A program made the position numbers and the translations under genes. Positions 46,389 through 64,000 of a stretch of DNA of 64,000 nt are shown here, in pieces. Location: positions 16,358,932 through 16,422,931 of the forward strand of contig NC_092679.1 of the NCBI RefSeq assembly GCF_964355755.1, given 5' to 3'. How positions within the stretch are numbered: position 1 is the stretch's first letter; each line of letters begins with the position of its first letter. The notes under the pieces were generated by a model. That model ran no database searches, was not told the DNA's origin, and was given only the letters and a program-made list of their open reading frames with translations. The DNA is from Antedon mediterranea (Eukaryota > Echinodermata > Crinoidea > Comatulida > Antedonidae).

Positions 46389-49300
46389 TTAATCTAAAAT
46401 AATCATTCTCATTCCGAATGATAACAACGAGCCGAGTGCCAATCCCAATGCCAAGAAAAGCGCCATCATGTTGCCTGCAGTTTCACGATAGCCTTTTTGC
46501 ACTTTTCTAAGAAAAATAAATGATACAGAATATAAAAAATATTTATGAAAGAATATTTTTGTACATAATTATTTTTTTTAAACATTTTGTACTATGCATG
46601 AAAGATTTCAATTGCGGCGCAATATAGTGTATACAGTAGCAACCCTCCTTTAGGACATCCCCTATTCAGGAACCATTACTATTCATGGGGCCACCCTTAT
46701 TCAGGAGACTTAAGGCTCCTACTGTATTCAAGGAGACATCCCCTATTCAGGAACCATTACTATTCATGGGGCCACCCTTATTCAGGAGACTTAAGGCTCC
46801 TACTGTATCAAGGAGACATCCCCTATTCAGGAACCATTACTATTCATGGGGCCACCCTTATTCAGGAGACTTAAGGCTCCTACTGTATCAAGGAGACATC
46901 CCCTATTCAGGAACCATTACTATTCATGGGGCCACCCTTATTCAGGAGACTTAAGGCTCCTACTGTATCAAGGAGACATCCCCTATTCAGGAACCATTAC
47001 TATTCATGGGGCCACCCTTATTCAGGAGACTTAAGGCTCCTACTGTATCAAGGAGACATCCCCTATTCAGGAACCATTACTATTCATGGGGCCACCCTTA
47101 TTCAGGAGACTTAAGGCTCCTACTGTATCAAGGAGACATCCCCTATTCAGGAACCATTACTATTCATGGGGCCACCCTTATTCAGGAGACTTAAGGCTCC
47201 TACTGTATCAAGGAGACATCCCCTATTCAGGAACCATTACTGTTCATGGGGCCACCCTTATTCAGGAGAATTAAGGCTCCTACTGTATCAAGGAGACATC
47301 CCCTATTCAGGAACCATTACTATTCATGGGGCCACCCTTATTCAGGAGACTTAAGGCTCCTACTGTATCAAGGAGACATCCCCTATTCAGGAACCATTAC
47401 TATTCATGGGGCCACCCTTATTCAGGAGACTTAAGGCTCCTACTGTATCAAGGAGACATTCCCTATTCAGGAACCATTACTATTCATGGGGCCACCCTTA
47501 TTCAGGAGACTTAAGGCTCCTACTGTATCAAGGAGACATCCCCTATTCAGGAACCATTACTATTCATGGGGCCACCCTTATTCAGGAGACTTAAGGCTCC
47601 TACTGTATCAAGGAGACATCCCCTATTCAGGAACCATTACTATTCATGGGGCCACCCTTATTCAGGAGACTTAAGGCTCCTACTGTATCAAGGAGACATC
47701 CCCTATTCAGGAACCATTACTATTCATGGGGCCACCCTTATTCAGGAGACTTAAGGCTCCTACTGTATCAAGGAGACATTCCCTATTCAGGAACCATTAC
47801 TATTCATGGGGCCACCCTTATTCAGGAGACTTAAGGCTCCTACTGTATCAAGGAGACATTCCCTATTCAGGAACCATTACTATTCATGGGGCCACCCTTA
47901 TTCAGGAGACTTAAGGCTCCTACTGTATCAAGGAGACATTCCCTATTCAGGAACCATTACTATTCATGGGGCCACCCTTATTCAGGAGACTTAAGGGGAC
48001 ACTTTCATTTTAAACGCAGAATATGGTGTAATTTATTAGGGACTTTACGAAAACAGTTAGGGGAGGATGACGAATATCCTGTGTTCGCTAGAGCGTAAAA
48101 TCATATACAACATAGGCGTTTTATTAGTTACGCACCATTGCGCGAAGACGACGACCGGCAGTATATCTCTCCAATCCCTCCCCTGTCTCGTGACGCGGGG
48201 CACTTTTGAATCGCTTGGCTCTGGTGATACAGCATAGGCCTAGCCTTTTTAATAGAGCCTCGCATTTAAACGCCGCTTTTAACACAATAAAAATGTTATT
48301 TCATTACACAATTAAAATAGAATTTCAAATATTATTTAGAGTTTTGAAAATTCCATGTTTAAGTGTAATTTTAACTGTATATTAAAGGTTATATATACAT
48401 TATTTCTAGTCGTTTTCCATAAACAGGAAAATGGCAACTTTATCGTTCTCAAGAAGTTAAGACGACGGAAGTCACGCTAATTTTTGCCCACTTTGTTTAA
48501 CTCATGCAAAAATTATTCACAAGCACCCTCCTATGGCTTCCTGTTGTGTTTCGTAAAGTCCCTAATATGTTTTAACGACAACAGCTATTAAGGGACACTT
48601 TATTCTGTGTCCCGAACCATTCAATAGCGGTTCTACTGTACTTGATTTATATAGAAAATGAATTATCTTACCTTGGGCCATACATCATACACAAGCTGCC
48701 CAAATAACCATTTGAAGCAGCAAAGAAGATGGTAAAGATGATTGGATAAGCGTCATGATTGAATACTAGAGGTAGTGAACTAGAACTGATGTTGCACAGC
48801 ATAAACAATGGAATGAAAGCAAACCGAACAACAACTAGAATACTTAGAAGCATTGGACTGTTTTCATTTGGCTGCGGGAAAAAAGAAATTAAATATGATT
48901 ATAGTGGTACTGTGGCTTGGTGGTTTACATACTTGCTTATTACCGCCAGGGTATTTGGTTCAAATCTAATAATAGTTCTGAATTTTTCTGACGGCAATTG
49001 CAGCGGCAGTACCTGAATCTTATATGAGACTTGGTCACAGAATTTCCAAGAAATTGTAACCAACTTTTTGTGTCGCAAATGCTGCCACTGCCAGGTTCTA
49101 AGTTACATATTTATATGTTATGCAAATACAGTAGCTACTAGTCGACGATTTTGCACTTGCTTTGGTCAAACTCAATAATTAATGCAAGTAAAATTGTGGT
49201 TTGTATTTGTTACAGTATCTTAGTGTTATCATCCTGTAATTGGCAGGTCAGGTGACAACAACAAAATATAGGAACATTTTTGTGTGTAAAGCGCTTCGAA

Positions 49301-52300
49301 ACATTGTATTAGGTGCTATATAAGACTACCATTATCATATCAATTTGTAGATCAAGTTTCATAACATATATTTACAGACTCTGACAATAAAAGATATTAA
49401 AATACAATGCAATCAAAATAACATTAAGAAAAAGGTCATGTGTTGGGTGAGCTATAAAAAAGAAATGATAATGAAAGTATTCTGTATTTCAAAATCAAAT
49501 ATCCTGTTGAATTTGATTGTAATCTTTCGCATTAAATCTGGAAAAAGGTTGAAATTCTTACCCATTGTAAAAAACCCGTCAAAGACCGACCGAACCAGTC
49601 CATTAAATTGAATAAAAGAAAACATGTAACAGCTGTGAAGTACACATCTATAAAACACAAGAAAAAAATTGATAAGAAATTACTTTGTTTATTTGAGTTT
49701 TAACATCAGTTACAAGATGAAACTAAATGAAAACACTCAGAAACTGAGTGAAGTACTTGGCAAGATATTGCCATTGAGGGCGCATGTTGATATTTCAGCC
49801 CATGTTAAAAGAATACCAATTTTTCTTTTTTTTTTTGTAAAGTAATATGTTCTGTACATATATATATCTATTTACACCAAAAAATTCAGAATGATAACTT
49901 GAAAATTGTAGGCTCTATCATGCTAACAAACAAACAAAGCAAGTAAGTACTACACAAAATATAATCATTAAGGGCGTGTGGTGCAGTGTTGGATTTGATC
50001 GTTGTTCAAATCCAACTCTCACCGCATTGCTTGTATCCTTAGGCAAGACACTTTACTTACATTTGCCTCTCTCCACAACTTTGCACTGATTACTACTGTA
50101 GCTGCATTATTCAATTCAATTTCTTTTTATTTCGGAAATATCATCCATATTAATAAACTTATTAACAGAAAAAGAAAAATCTAAACTTAAGTATAAAGAA
50201 TGCTTCTCCATGGAGCATATGTTTGCAAACACAAGCAACAAGGATGTTACCACTATTCAACATACGTTGCATGAAACCATAGGTAGAGTATGGTTCCATT
50301 TGTGTGTAATAATGTGCAGCGCATTGAGAGCTTGCTTATATGTGCTATATAAGAATGAACCATTATTATTAACTTGCCTGTCCATGAGTTTGAGGGATCT
50401 CTGATGGATTGAATACTGGATGTGAGGCCAGGAAAACAGGTTAAAGTCACCAAGAATACCAACGTCACTAAAGTCGCAGGATTTAGAATCTATACAAACA
50501 AAAAATAATATTTTCATATAATTGCCTATACATTTTACATAATTATATTTTCTTATGATTTCCTAATACCGGACTCTCTAAAACCAGAAACTCTCCCAAA
50601 ACCAGACTTTCCCGAAGTTCAAAACGTCCCAAACTCATTTTTACCATTAAAAACACATTCTAAATACCAGACTTTCAGGAAAAACAGATATATTATGCCA
50701 GCCCAAAGGTGTCCGGTATTGGGAGAGTTGACTGTAGTGTATAATTGTTACGGATTCAGCCTTTCGTCTATTCGTGGCATTGTTAGTCTTTTTTACAATA
50801 AATATACCTGAACTGTGTATTTGCCAAGGATAAGTTTGATGACTAAAAATCATGAATAAGGCTGAATGTCAATGACTTATTACCTCACTGAAAATGTGAT
50901 GTGCCCATATATGGACACGATCATGTCATATCAGTACAGTATTTAGGCATATCACCACCATTTTTGGCCACATCATACTTTACTTTGATAGTGTAAACAG
51001 AGCTTTAGTTTACCTCTTTAAAAATGAATACAAAAGGTGGTTTCAAGGTAAGCTTAGTTTCCCAGCTGTCACTCAACTCTAAACGTTTACTCTTTAAATC
51101 TGAAACAATTATAAAAGAAAAAGACATTGTATTGTGTAACATTAACGTCAATTTACACAGACGAGCGGTAACGGTAATAAAAATATAGAATCTATGTTAT
51201 TTCTTATGACTATTTACACACAACATGAAGAGGACAGGCTGTTTCCGCTCAGGATTAATACAGATTCCATGTGCTTACCATTACTGCTCGTATGTGTAAA
51301 TTGGCCATTAGGCCTTGAAAAAAAACCAATTTAATTTAAAAAATCAACTACTGAGATACTGTCTAAGAATAAACCTGTTGGACCAAAATGCATGCATGAG
51401 TGATTTTCCTATAGCGTCCTCAGTTTTATGTACATTTTTGCCTATAATTCATAATTATTAGTTAATTAATTTTTAGGTTCTTTTGGAAATATAAAGGCTT
51501 TATTTATTTGATAAGTACACAATATATCTAAGTTGTCGCCAACTAAAAGCTCCCTATAGTCTATAAATAAGAAAAAAAATGTATTAGAAAAAATAAGGAT
51601 ATCAAAATTTACCTATTTGATTGAGGAATGCATCCGCATACTTTAACTTGATAAGAATTCGAAAGGCAACAAATGCTGCAACCACTGACAGTACAGCACA
51701 CGAGAAATATATAAATGCACTGACACAGTGATTATTACTCACTAGAAAATAAACACACAGAATTAAAAGACAAAACAAATATTTTACATGGTTTAATATA
51801 ATAAAGTGTATATTTAATCTTTCATTTAAATATTAGTTATACGCAATTTGAACGATTTGCACAAGGAAATCCTTGCGCAAATTTAATTTGAAATTTGTGC
51901 AAGAAAATATGTCCAGTTTCATAAGGAATTTCTGTAATACAGTGTTACATATGTATCACATATGGCACATTTAACATTTTATTGTTGGTTTATAGTCTAC
52001 AATACAGGCATCACATGTTACACATATACTGTGTTAGGCTTGGAACTATGATACAGGTGTCACATGTGAAAAATATGTTATTCTGTATCAAAGAATTTTC
52101 CTATTATATTATACTGTAAAAATAACAGAGACAGTACCAAGAATCGGCTAGAAGCAATCTTTACCTGCGGTGGTTAATATACTAAGCAAGGCTGGAAGAA
52201 CACCTCCTAGTCCCTGTCCACCCATCAGGGCTTGCGTATACTTGGGTGGAAATACACCTCCTAGACCAAATACAGTTCCACAAAATATAGCAGATAATAC

Positions 52301-54980
52301 TGTTTAAAATACAAGAAGAAAAGCATTAACGATACAGCTACAAATTCATTATCTATTTTAATATTTTTAATAATTAAAACTATTATGATAAAATATTATT
52401 ATTAAATTAAAAAAAATTAACAACAGTAGATGTTAATGCATGATTAACATCTTGTAATTTGTAAACATTAAGGGCTTCGAAAATAAAAGTTGTTTTAATA
52501 AGGGCTTCAAAAATAAAAGTTTTTTAAATTATAAATTCAAAACTCACCATTCACAAGAATTACTGAAATTAATGTGGTAATGAAGAATATTTCTTGCCCT
52601 GTCAAGATAAAAGATTAATTAAATTGGCTAGATAGGTAAGTGCATCAAGATAACCAAGAGGCCAACAAAATCAAACCTAGCTAGACGCGGCCTAAATCCG
52701 TCCACGAAATTCAGCTTGAGCTACTAAAGGTAGTGCATTGTTTCTCTCTTTAAAAAAAAAAACCATATTTATAACCATAAAACATACATTTAAAACAATG
52801 ATTTTAATGTTTTTAAAAATTGTAGCGATAGTGTCTTATTTATTATGTCTAATTATTAAACACAACTTACAATCATCTGTGTTCACCACGGTCAATATAG
52901 TGGTCAATACAAACAGTGCAAGTATTCCCGGTATAGACACATGCATCCGTGTTTTAACTGACACACTGAAAATAAAAACAAGTAATATTTGTACAGTATT
53001 GATTACATTGTACAATTTTGATGGCATAAAAAGGTTGTAAAATAAACGCATTAAGTATTTTTAAATAGTTTACTGCAAAGGTAGACAAGGTTAAGTATTA
53101 GATAGTTGAAACTTCCGCTAAAATGATGACATCATCTTCCAAAAATAGAAGGGTTTCTATAATACATGTATGTATGTTGATAGTTTCAGTATCTATGAGG
53201 AACTAACTGTATTTGATTGCAGTTACAATGACTGTTTTTTTATTACTTTTTTTTTAGAATTTGTCAATTGAATACAGGGACAATGTTTTTGTTTATCTCA
53301 TGACTTAGTTGGCATAGTTTACGCTTGACGGTTTGTTATATTCAAAAACATAAATCAAATGCTGTACTGTGGTACATTTTTCAGATTTTTTTTAGCATTT
53401 GGCTGTTTTCTGTTATTACTTTTACTGTATGATTTACTTCAGTATATGTATTTGTTGCTTTCACATTTCAACAGTTTAAGCCTGGTTTCCATTAAAACCG
53501 CTACAGCGTTTCCATTAAAATCGCTACAGCGTTTCCATTAAAATCGCTGCACGCGCAGATGTCGCCGACGCAATCGGGGAGCTCCCCGATTCATCGCAGT
53601 CAAATCGGAAAAGTTCAACCATGTTCAACTTTGCCGATTTTGTGTGTGATGAATCGTATACGCGTACCAAAGAAAATTTAGCGCTCGCGTACTAGATCCC
53701 CGATAAATTCTAGCGTTTCCATTGAATCGCTACGCTCTGTCATGTAGCGATTTTATGGAAACCAGGCTTAGGGTACTAAGGCAAGGCGAGATTTTTTTTT
53801 TGTAATGTGATAGGCATGATTGAACACTATAAATCAATTTTGACTGAAAACCAATGTTTACATTTTTTCGCATTTTCTAGAATATTACAGAACTACCATA
53901 TTTATTGTTTTATTATTTTTTATTTTATTTATTTATTGCCTTTATTCGAGGAAATAAATAAAGGCCGGATGATGTTTATTCAGGGGAGGCATTTATTCAA
54001 AGCAGGGCGTGTATTCGAATAAATACGGTATCTCTTTCTAAAATACAAAAATTTAACTTACGAATGTTGCAATATTGTGGTTATGGTGAGGGAGATAACT
54101 TGTGGAATCATAGCCGCCAAAGCAAAATAATTTTCAAAGCTGTTTTGAAGGTACGTTTTGTTTTCATTATCTGGTACAGTACAGTGTTCATTCGTATTGT
54201 TGACATTTTGAAATTTAACATTGTAATACTGAAAAAATAAAAGAAATATTAATAGTAGAGCCAAGTACATGATAATTGAAATGATTTAATTTGTAGCCTG
54301 ATTAAAATCTTGTTCATACCTTGTTTGCTGTGATAAACATATTCCATGGCAAGACTGATGTTACTCCAAATATGTAAAATATGATATATGCTATATTATA
54401 TCTAAAAGAACAAAATCAGAAGTATTTTTCTTTTATTGTAAGCATGTGGTTATTAATTTATAAACACAACAAGTTTTTAAATTTTTTCTTTTAATGAGAA
54501 TTCAACTGTAAAATTTAAACTGAATACAGCTAAAAATAAACACTATTAAATAGACATCCATGTTAAGCTCTGCCTACAGTATCAAACATCATGTGACTAA
54601 AAAATGTGATGTACCCATATATGGACATGATGATGTCATATCACTACCATATTTGGACATATCACTACCATATTTGAGCACATCACATTATTTTGTCAAA
54701 TTAGTTTGATAGTGTAGACATAGCTTAAGAATAGATTCAAAGGGGGAGGGGAAGGGGACATTTATTTTACTTATGGAGAGGGGGATGACAAATATACATT
54801 TTATACTGTAAAACCCTGTCTTGTTTGTGCTTCTCTCATTATCCTGGTGTAGAAGACCTACAGTTAATCAATCACAAACCTGTCTTCAATGTCGTATATT
54901 ATTGGTTCATTGTCATTCATTGACTGTATCATGGCCTCCTCTTCTTCCATAATTCTTTCGTCACTGTCATCTTCTGCCAT
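46389..54980 (-). CDS. Equilibrative nucleoside transporter (SLC29 family)
   Basis: Eleven-helix facilitator of nucleosides across the plasma or an internal membrane. Twelve coding exons, high to low: 54880-54980, 54320-54401, 54062-54228, 52871-52965, 52548-52598, 52165-52299, 51613-51741, 51014-51099, 50378-50489, 49562-49647, 48672-48871, 46389-46506. They give 453 residues. Family marks are LPWNMFITA after an acidic cytoplasmic tail, glycosylation sites NNT and NKT in the first loop, MGGQGLGG, and NLMDWFGRSLTGFLQW with the conserved Asp and Arg of TM8. The N-terminal EDRYNIAYIIF recalls ENT3, TM8 recalls ENT1/2, so I give no subtype. Intron 9 has a GC donor (ACAG/GCAAGT), supported by the reading frame on both sides. 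An acceptor 16 bases upstream of the ATG (54996) implies a non-coding first exon. Candidate AATAAA at 46292-46287. Confidence 0.93.
46640..47995. repeat. 80 bp minisatellite, about 17 copies, in SLC29 intron 11
   Basis: The word ATTCATGGGGCCACCC recurs at an 80 bp period from 46682 to 47962; only the first unit has one extra base. Copies are almost identical. Exceptions are TGTTCATGG with GAGAATTAAGG at 47241-47273, and ACATTCCC in place of ACATCCCC in the units near 47459, 47779, 47859 and 47939. The flanks (CCCTCCTTTAGGACATCCCC; GGGGACACTTTCATTTTAAA) resemble the dispersed repeat at 37540. Every unit opens a short frame, but these are by-products of the repeat. Confidence 0.97.
48036..48565. 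mobile_element. Non-autonomous DNA element with TTAGGGACTTTACGAAA ends
   Basis: TTAGGGACTTTACGAAAAC at the left and GTTTCGTAAAGTCCCTAA at the right, about 530 bp apart, with TA on both sides. The interior (GACGCGGGGCACTTTTGAATCG) is more GC-rich than the surroundings. It lies just after the 80 bp array and inside a copy of the GGGACACTTT repeat. Confidence 0.7.
49970..50375 (+). repeat. SINE with tRNA-like head and LINE-type tail in SLC29 intron 9
   Basis: The head has GGTGCAGTGTTGG and a B box, GTTGTTCAAATCC, then CTTGTATCCTTAGGCAAGAC. The tail is GTGCAGCGCATTGAGAG..GTGCTATATAAGAATG, ending ATTATTATT. An isolated tail of the same kind lies at 49274-49345 (GTAAAGCGCTTCGAAACA). The 3' end at about 50371 lies some six bases from the GC splice donor of exon 9. 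Confidence 0.75.
50885..51007. repeat. MITE family A copy beside the SLC29 exon 8 donor
   Basis: GTGATGTGCCCATATATGG at the left and GATAGTGTAAACAGAGCTTTA at the right. Read on the minus strand, the tip begins about five bases after the GT of the exon 8 donor (51013-51012). The left tip is diverged. Confidence 0.8.
51145..51307. repeat. MITE family B copy in SLC29 intron 7
   Basis: CAATTTACACAGACGAGCGG at the left and TGCTCGTATGTGTAAATTGG at the right; the core GTTTCCGCTCAGGATTAATA matches the copies at 20252 and 32772. Confidence 0.8.
53478..53769. repeat. Short TIR element with internal CGCTACAGCG repeats
   Basis: AAGCCTGGTTTCCATTAAAA at the left pairs with TTTTATGGAAACCAGGCTTA at the right, 292 bp apart. 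Three tandem GCTACAGCGTTTCCATTAAAA-type units lie at the left end. It is in SLC29 intron 3. Confidence 0.7.
54562..54728. repeat. MITE family A copy bordered by TTAA
   Basis: TTAAGCTCTGCCTACAGTATC at the left and GATAGTGTAGACATAGCTTAA at the right. TTAA on both sides may be a target duplication or part of the tip; other copies have TTAA on one side only. Confidence 0.75.
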
Positions 54981-55075
54981 CTTGATGAATTTTTACCTGT
55001 AAACAAGTTTTTTTTTCGTAAGTTTTTAAAGAATATGCTAACCTAGGCCTAGTATAGACTAGCTAGTACTGCACT

Positions 55076-55913
55076 ATATCAAAGAATATATATAACAAGA
55101 ATGAGCAATCCGCGATTTTCCCTGTAACAGTAATATTGTCCATGTGGTAGGGCGCCGCCATAAGTGAGGATGTATCTAGGATGTATACAACTTTTTGTGA
55201 CGGTTTCACTAATCAAAGGCTGGACCACCGGTAGTATTTTCATGATAAAAAATGTTATCAACTACATGCCAACATCATGTTAAATGCTGTTTGGATATTT
55301 AATTGTTCGTTTTATGCAATTTATTTAGTAAAAACTGCCATATAAACAGTTCGCTTTATCAACCAGGCGCTACGATAGCGTGACCGGGCGTGTTGGTGTT
55401 TACGCGTTTTCACGAAGGATAGTTTTAACTTGTTTCTGGTAAAACAAATAAATGTTAATGATTTAACATTTTATCCTGTTAATAACATGTATTTTATACT
55501 AATTTATATCATAAAAACAATACTTAATTTACCGGACGTAGAGTAGTACGCGGCAATGGTAAAGAATAGGCCGTGCTGAGTAACGATTCGTTGATTTTTG
55601 GTGTTGCTGTGTTAGGCCTTTTTTGTGAACTAATTTAGCATGTTAGTAAATAATTATCTGTAAAAGTGAATGTACACTAGTTTGTTAATAAATATGTATT
55701 ATAAAATAGTTTACAATTGCAAAATATATTATCATAATTCTATTTAATGTGACATGTATAATATCTATTAAATCAAGTCTTATTTAGTATGTATACACCC
55801 GCCCTTATTAGGGCGGGCATCACTCTCTGGAGCTCTCTGTTAGTTACAAATTTCTCATGCAAAAATCGCGGAATACTCATTCTTCTTGTGATATATATTC
55901 TTTGACTATATTA
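55076..55913. mobile_element. Non-autonomous DNA transposon with about 45 bp inverted ends
   Basis: TCAAAGAATATATATAACAA at the left pairs with TTGTGATATATATTCTTTGA at the right, and the pairing continues through AGAATGAG and CCGCGATTTT. The element is about 838 bp long. It has an internal CGCCCTTATTAGGGCG hairpin and no transposase frame. Confidence 0.75.
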
Positions 55914-57166
55914 CAATAATTCTTTAATATAAGGTAGAAGAAAACCAAACAAACAAGTATACTGTAATTGTTATACCTGATAAGGAAACCTCTAATTATG
56001 TCCAAGGACGGGAATTTACAATGAGTACGAGGTCACCAAACATAAGGGACATCACATGACATTTTTTTAGCTAGGCCTCTAGGCGTTGCACAGTAGGTTG
56101 GGTTGTTGGCCCCTGTCTCTGGCCGGCCGTGGACTGAATTATATAATTCTTTCTTGCTAGGCCTAGCCTAGTGCCTAGCTAGGCCTTTTTTGGCACATAA
56201 AGTACATCATTATTAAATATTTCTCAAATAGATTTAGTTGATTTAGTGTACACTAAAAATACATACCTTTTCATTTATTTTAAAACAGCGAGGTGTTTCG
56301 TACAAAAGTCACGAGAGACACAACCTTCAAAATGACAAAATGACAAAATGTGATGTTTTTATTTTTCATACAGTTCGCCCTCTTTCGTCGTAGATCAAAA
56401 TTTTATTTGGAAAAAACGTATAAATACTGTATTATTATGCATGCATTAAAAACGCGATTGGACACGAATTATTATTGTATTTTATACGAATAAATAACTT
56501 AAAAAATTTTCGAAATTACCAAATGCGAATTTGGTAACTTCCTAATACCGCAGCACATCATCATCTATATATTCGAAATAATTCCTCCATGCTATATACT
56601 ATAGGGAAACGATTTTTCCTTTATAAATGATTATGCCTTATTAATTATTACCTATATAACACCTAAATAAAATCATGTCATTTGATTTGCCGATTGTGGG
56701 TCAATCAAATAATACGCACTATTTAACGATCGATACAGAGTATTCTCTCCTCTCCCCCTTTTTTTCGTGTGCGTACAAAAAAAATACCATACTATACTAG
56801 TAGGCAGCTACCTATTATAACTACTAAGTAGGCCTACTATACCCATTTTACTTGGTAAAAGTTAAGCTAAGTTGATGTATACTTTATAATATGTATTTCA
56901 CTGCACATATAACATGTATATTTCTTATTTGTCCTGGCAAGTTATTATCTGAAATAGTCAAATCAAAATGTAATGAGGTGGTGAACTTTCAACCGGGTAT
57001 ATTATTATCTGAAATTGTTATACAGTATTCATTACGTAACTTGTGGTACACGTCAGAATTTTCTAGTACGGGCAAAATCAAAACTGCCTCAATATAAAAT
57101 GTATTAACACGACATGTTTCGGGCATAGGCCTAGTCCATCATCAGGTATAATTGCATAAAAATAGT

Positions 57167-57636
57167 ACCGTAAATCTTCTAATTGTAACCATGTGTTATT
57201 TCTTTGATTGTTTTTTATAGTGGGTTACTATTTTAGAAGGGGGGTTAATAATATTACAGTAGTGGGTTACTATGACTAATCTTTAAATTAGGCACCTGAA
57301 AATAGTAGGCCTAACCCACCCCCAACTTTTCCGGACAGCTCATAGCAAAATAATAAAACAGTACGAATAAACAAATTTGGTTGAACTCTACCTTTATTAT
57401 AAACTCAAAAACACTCAATCCTCTCCCGAGATCAACATGCATTATCTCCTTATTTTCAAAATACGGCTGCATTAATGTAATTTTGTCAATAGTTTTTGTG
57501 ACTCTAATATTAACACCATATGTGTAACTATTAATTAGAGTAGTGGGGTATTATTATTATAGATTGACTTATAAGGTGGGTTACTATTAGAACGGGTGTT
57601 ACTAGAGTGTGGGTTACTATTAGAAGATTTACGTTA
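57167..57636. repeat. TIR element with GTAAATCTTCTAAT ends
   Basis: CCGTAAATCTTCTAATTGTA at the left and TTACTATTAGAAGATTTACG at the right. GTGGGTTACTATTAGAA-like words are repeated several times inside. Confidence 0.6.
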
Positions 57637-58475
57637 TACAGTATTTGTGTACGGCGGCGTGTTGTCGCAAACGACGATATCGTCCTTACGTCGATATATC
57701 CGACGCGAATTCCGTGTCATGCCGCACCACCCCGTGCTAGTCCGAAATATTACTTTATACCACTTGTTTACAAAATTCAATTAACCTAAATATTACTGTG
57801 TTGTGGTTTTTTTACGTCACGTATCATGTTTCCTCTAGTAATTTATCAACTAAAGATAGCGCCGTTTGATTTATTGCGCATGTACATTTTGATGGTCTAC
57901 GTGAGAACCGAGTGTAGTCCACATTGTTTAATAATAATAATGTTATTAATATATGGATGTTGTAGATTTAATGTATGTGTCCGTCGTACAAAAAAACATA
58001 TTATAATATTAAAGGTGTTTGGTGTAAAGGTGAAATTTTGTATTAATAGTTTCCATAGAACAAAAACCGAAATAAAATAAAGATTTCACTTTATATTGAC
58101 GTAAAAGACAAAAATAAACGGTTAAATTTAATCAAAAACTAGGTGACTGACAGACAAAACAAACAGGCTTCTGCATGGTTGACTTTATGGGGTTTTTTTT
58201 TTCATGTATATTTTTTCGATCCCGGTTTCGATTCAATTTTTGAGAATGAATAACTTAGCAGACAGTATTTTCACATAATATAATAATAAAAGATAAAATA
58301 CAGAAATAGACTGAAATTGGAACTAAAAAAAAAAGAGGATATCTGTTTTACTACGTAACGGCTGGATGTCAAGGCTACGAGACGAGACTAGTCGTCGATA
58401 TTGTGGCCGATTGATTCCGATTCCGATTCTGATCATGTGGGCCAATGTTTACATTTTGTATGTAATGATCGCGAA

Positions 58476-64000
<5,525 letters not shown>

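Larger units (their letters stand above)
54981..58475. other. Spacer between SLC29 and EGLN1
   Basis: It should hold the SLC29 5' non-coding exon: candidate donors on the minus strand are near 56266 (GGTATGT) and 55975 (GGTATAA). It also holds the EGLN1 promoter. TIR elements occupy 55076-55913 and 57167-57636. No protein gene is recognisable. An in-frame stop at 58389 bounds the EGLN1 reading frame. Confidence 0.45.

Noticed and set aside
46640-47995. CRISPR-like regularly spaced repeat
   Set aside because: There are no unique spacers: the whole 80 bp unit is repeated, and the setting is an animal intron.
46685-48098. Series of overlapping 62-residue frames starting MGPPLFRR
   Set aside because: They repeat every 80 bp, shift frame between units and end at the same stop; they are by-products of the minisatellite.
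58401-58475. Upstream extension of EGLN1 by 25 codons
   Set aside because: The frame is open from 58392 but has no ATG before 58476; a TTG start is unlikely in an animal gene.

Overview
The window is nuclear DNA from an animal. Every recognised gene is split by GT-AG introns, apart from one GC-AG intron, and the proteins are typical metazoan ones. The sequence is AT-rich and peppered with AGGCCTA/CTAG low-complexity runs, short inverted-repeat elements (MITEs) and tRNA-derived SINEs. A marine invertebrate deuterostome such as an echinoderm is my best guess, but no single feature proves it. I found no phage, plasmid, CRISPR or operon feature.

Layout from left to right. 1-2.2 kb: 5' end of NEK2 (minus; only the first coding exon is inside), apparently sharing a promoter with ATXN3. 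2.2-7.8 kb: complete ATXN3 (ataxin-3, plus). 12.0-15.6 kb: complete B3GAT3 (glycosaminoglycan-linker glucuronosyltransferase, minus). 16.3-27.7 kb: a cluster of three secreted family 1 glycoside hydrolases, A on minus and B and C on plus, plus a relic of a further 5' end and a 5S rRNA-like sequence. 28.9-39.7 kb: complete 15-exon RIOX1/NO66 (JmjC oxygenase, minus), head to head with LIN52 (plus, 39.8-42.1 kb) with only 73 bp between start codons. 46.4-55.0 kb: complete equilibrative nucleoside transporter of the SLC29 family (minus, 12 coding exons). 58.5-64.0 kb: EGLN1/PHD (HIF prolyl hydroxylase, plus), running off the right edge inside its fourth coding exon.

The genes do not form one pathway, but some themes recur. 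NEK2 is a cell-cycle kinase whose upstream region has two CCAAT boxes 32 bp apart, as in MuvB/DREAM-type promoters, and LIN52 is a MuvB subunit. RIOX1 and EGLN1 are both Fe(II)/2-oxoglutarate oxygenases. GH1 copies B and C show a mosaic of near-identical and diverged blocks, as expected after gene conversion. They lack two introns that copy A has.

The intergenic and intronic DNA is largely built from a few mobile families: at least 13 copies of one palindromic MITE, three of another, nested insertions, and several tandem arrays that appear to have grown out of dispersed elements. I see no clearly new gene system. The most informative features are a TA-flanked nested transposon whose empty site is preserved elsewhere in the window, transposons lying directly against 5' splice sites, and the structure of the GH1 cluster. 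Exon borders were read by eye from reading frame, splice consensus and remembered family sequences, without alignment software.
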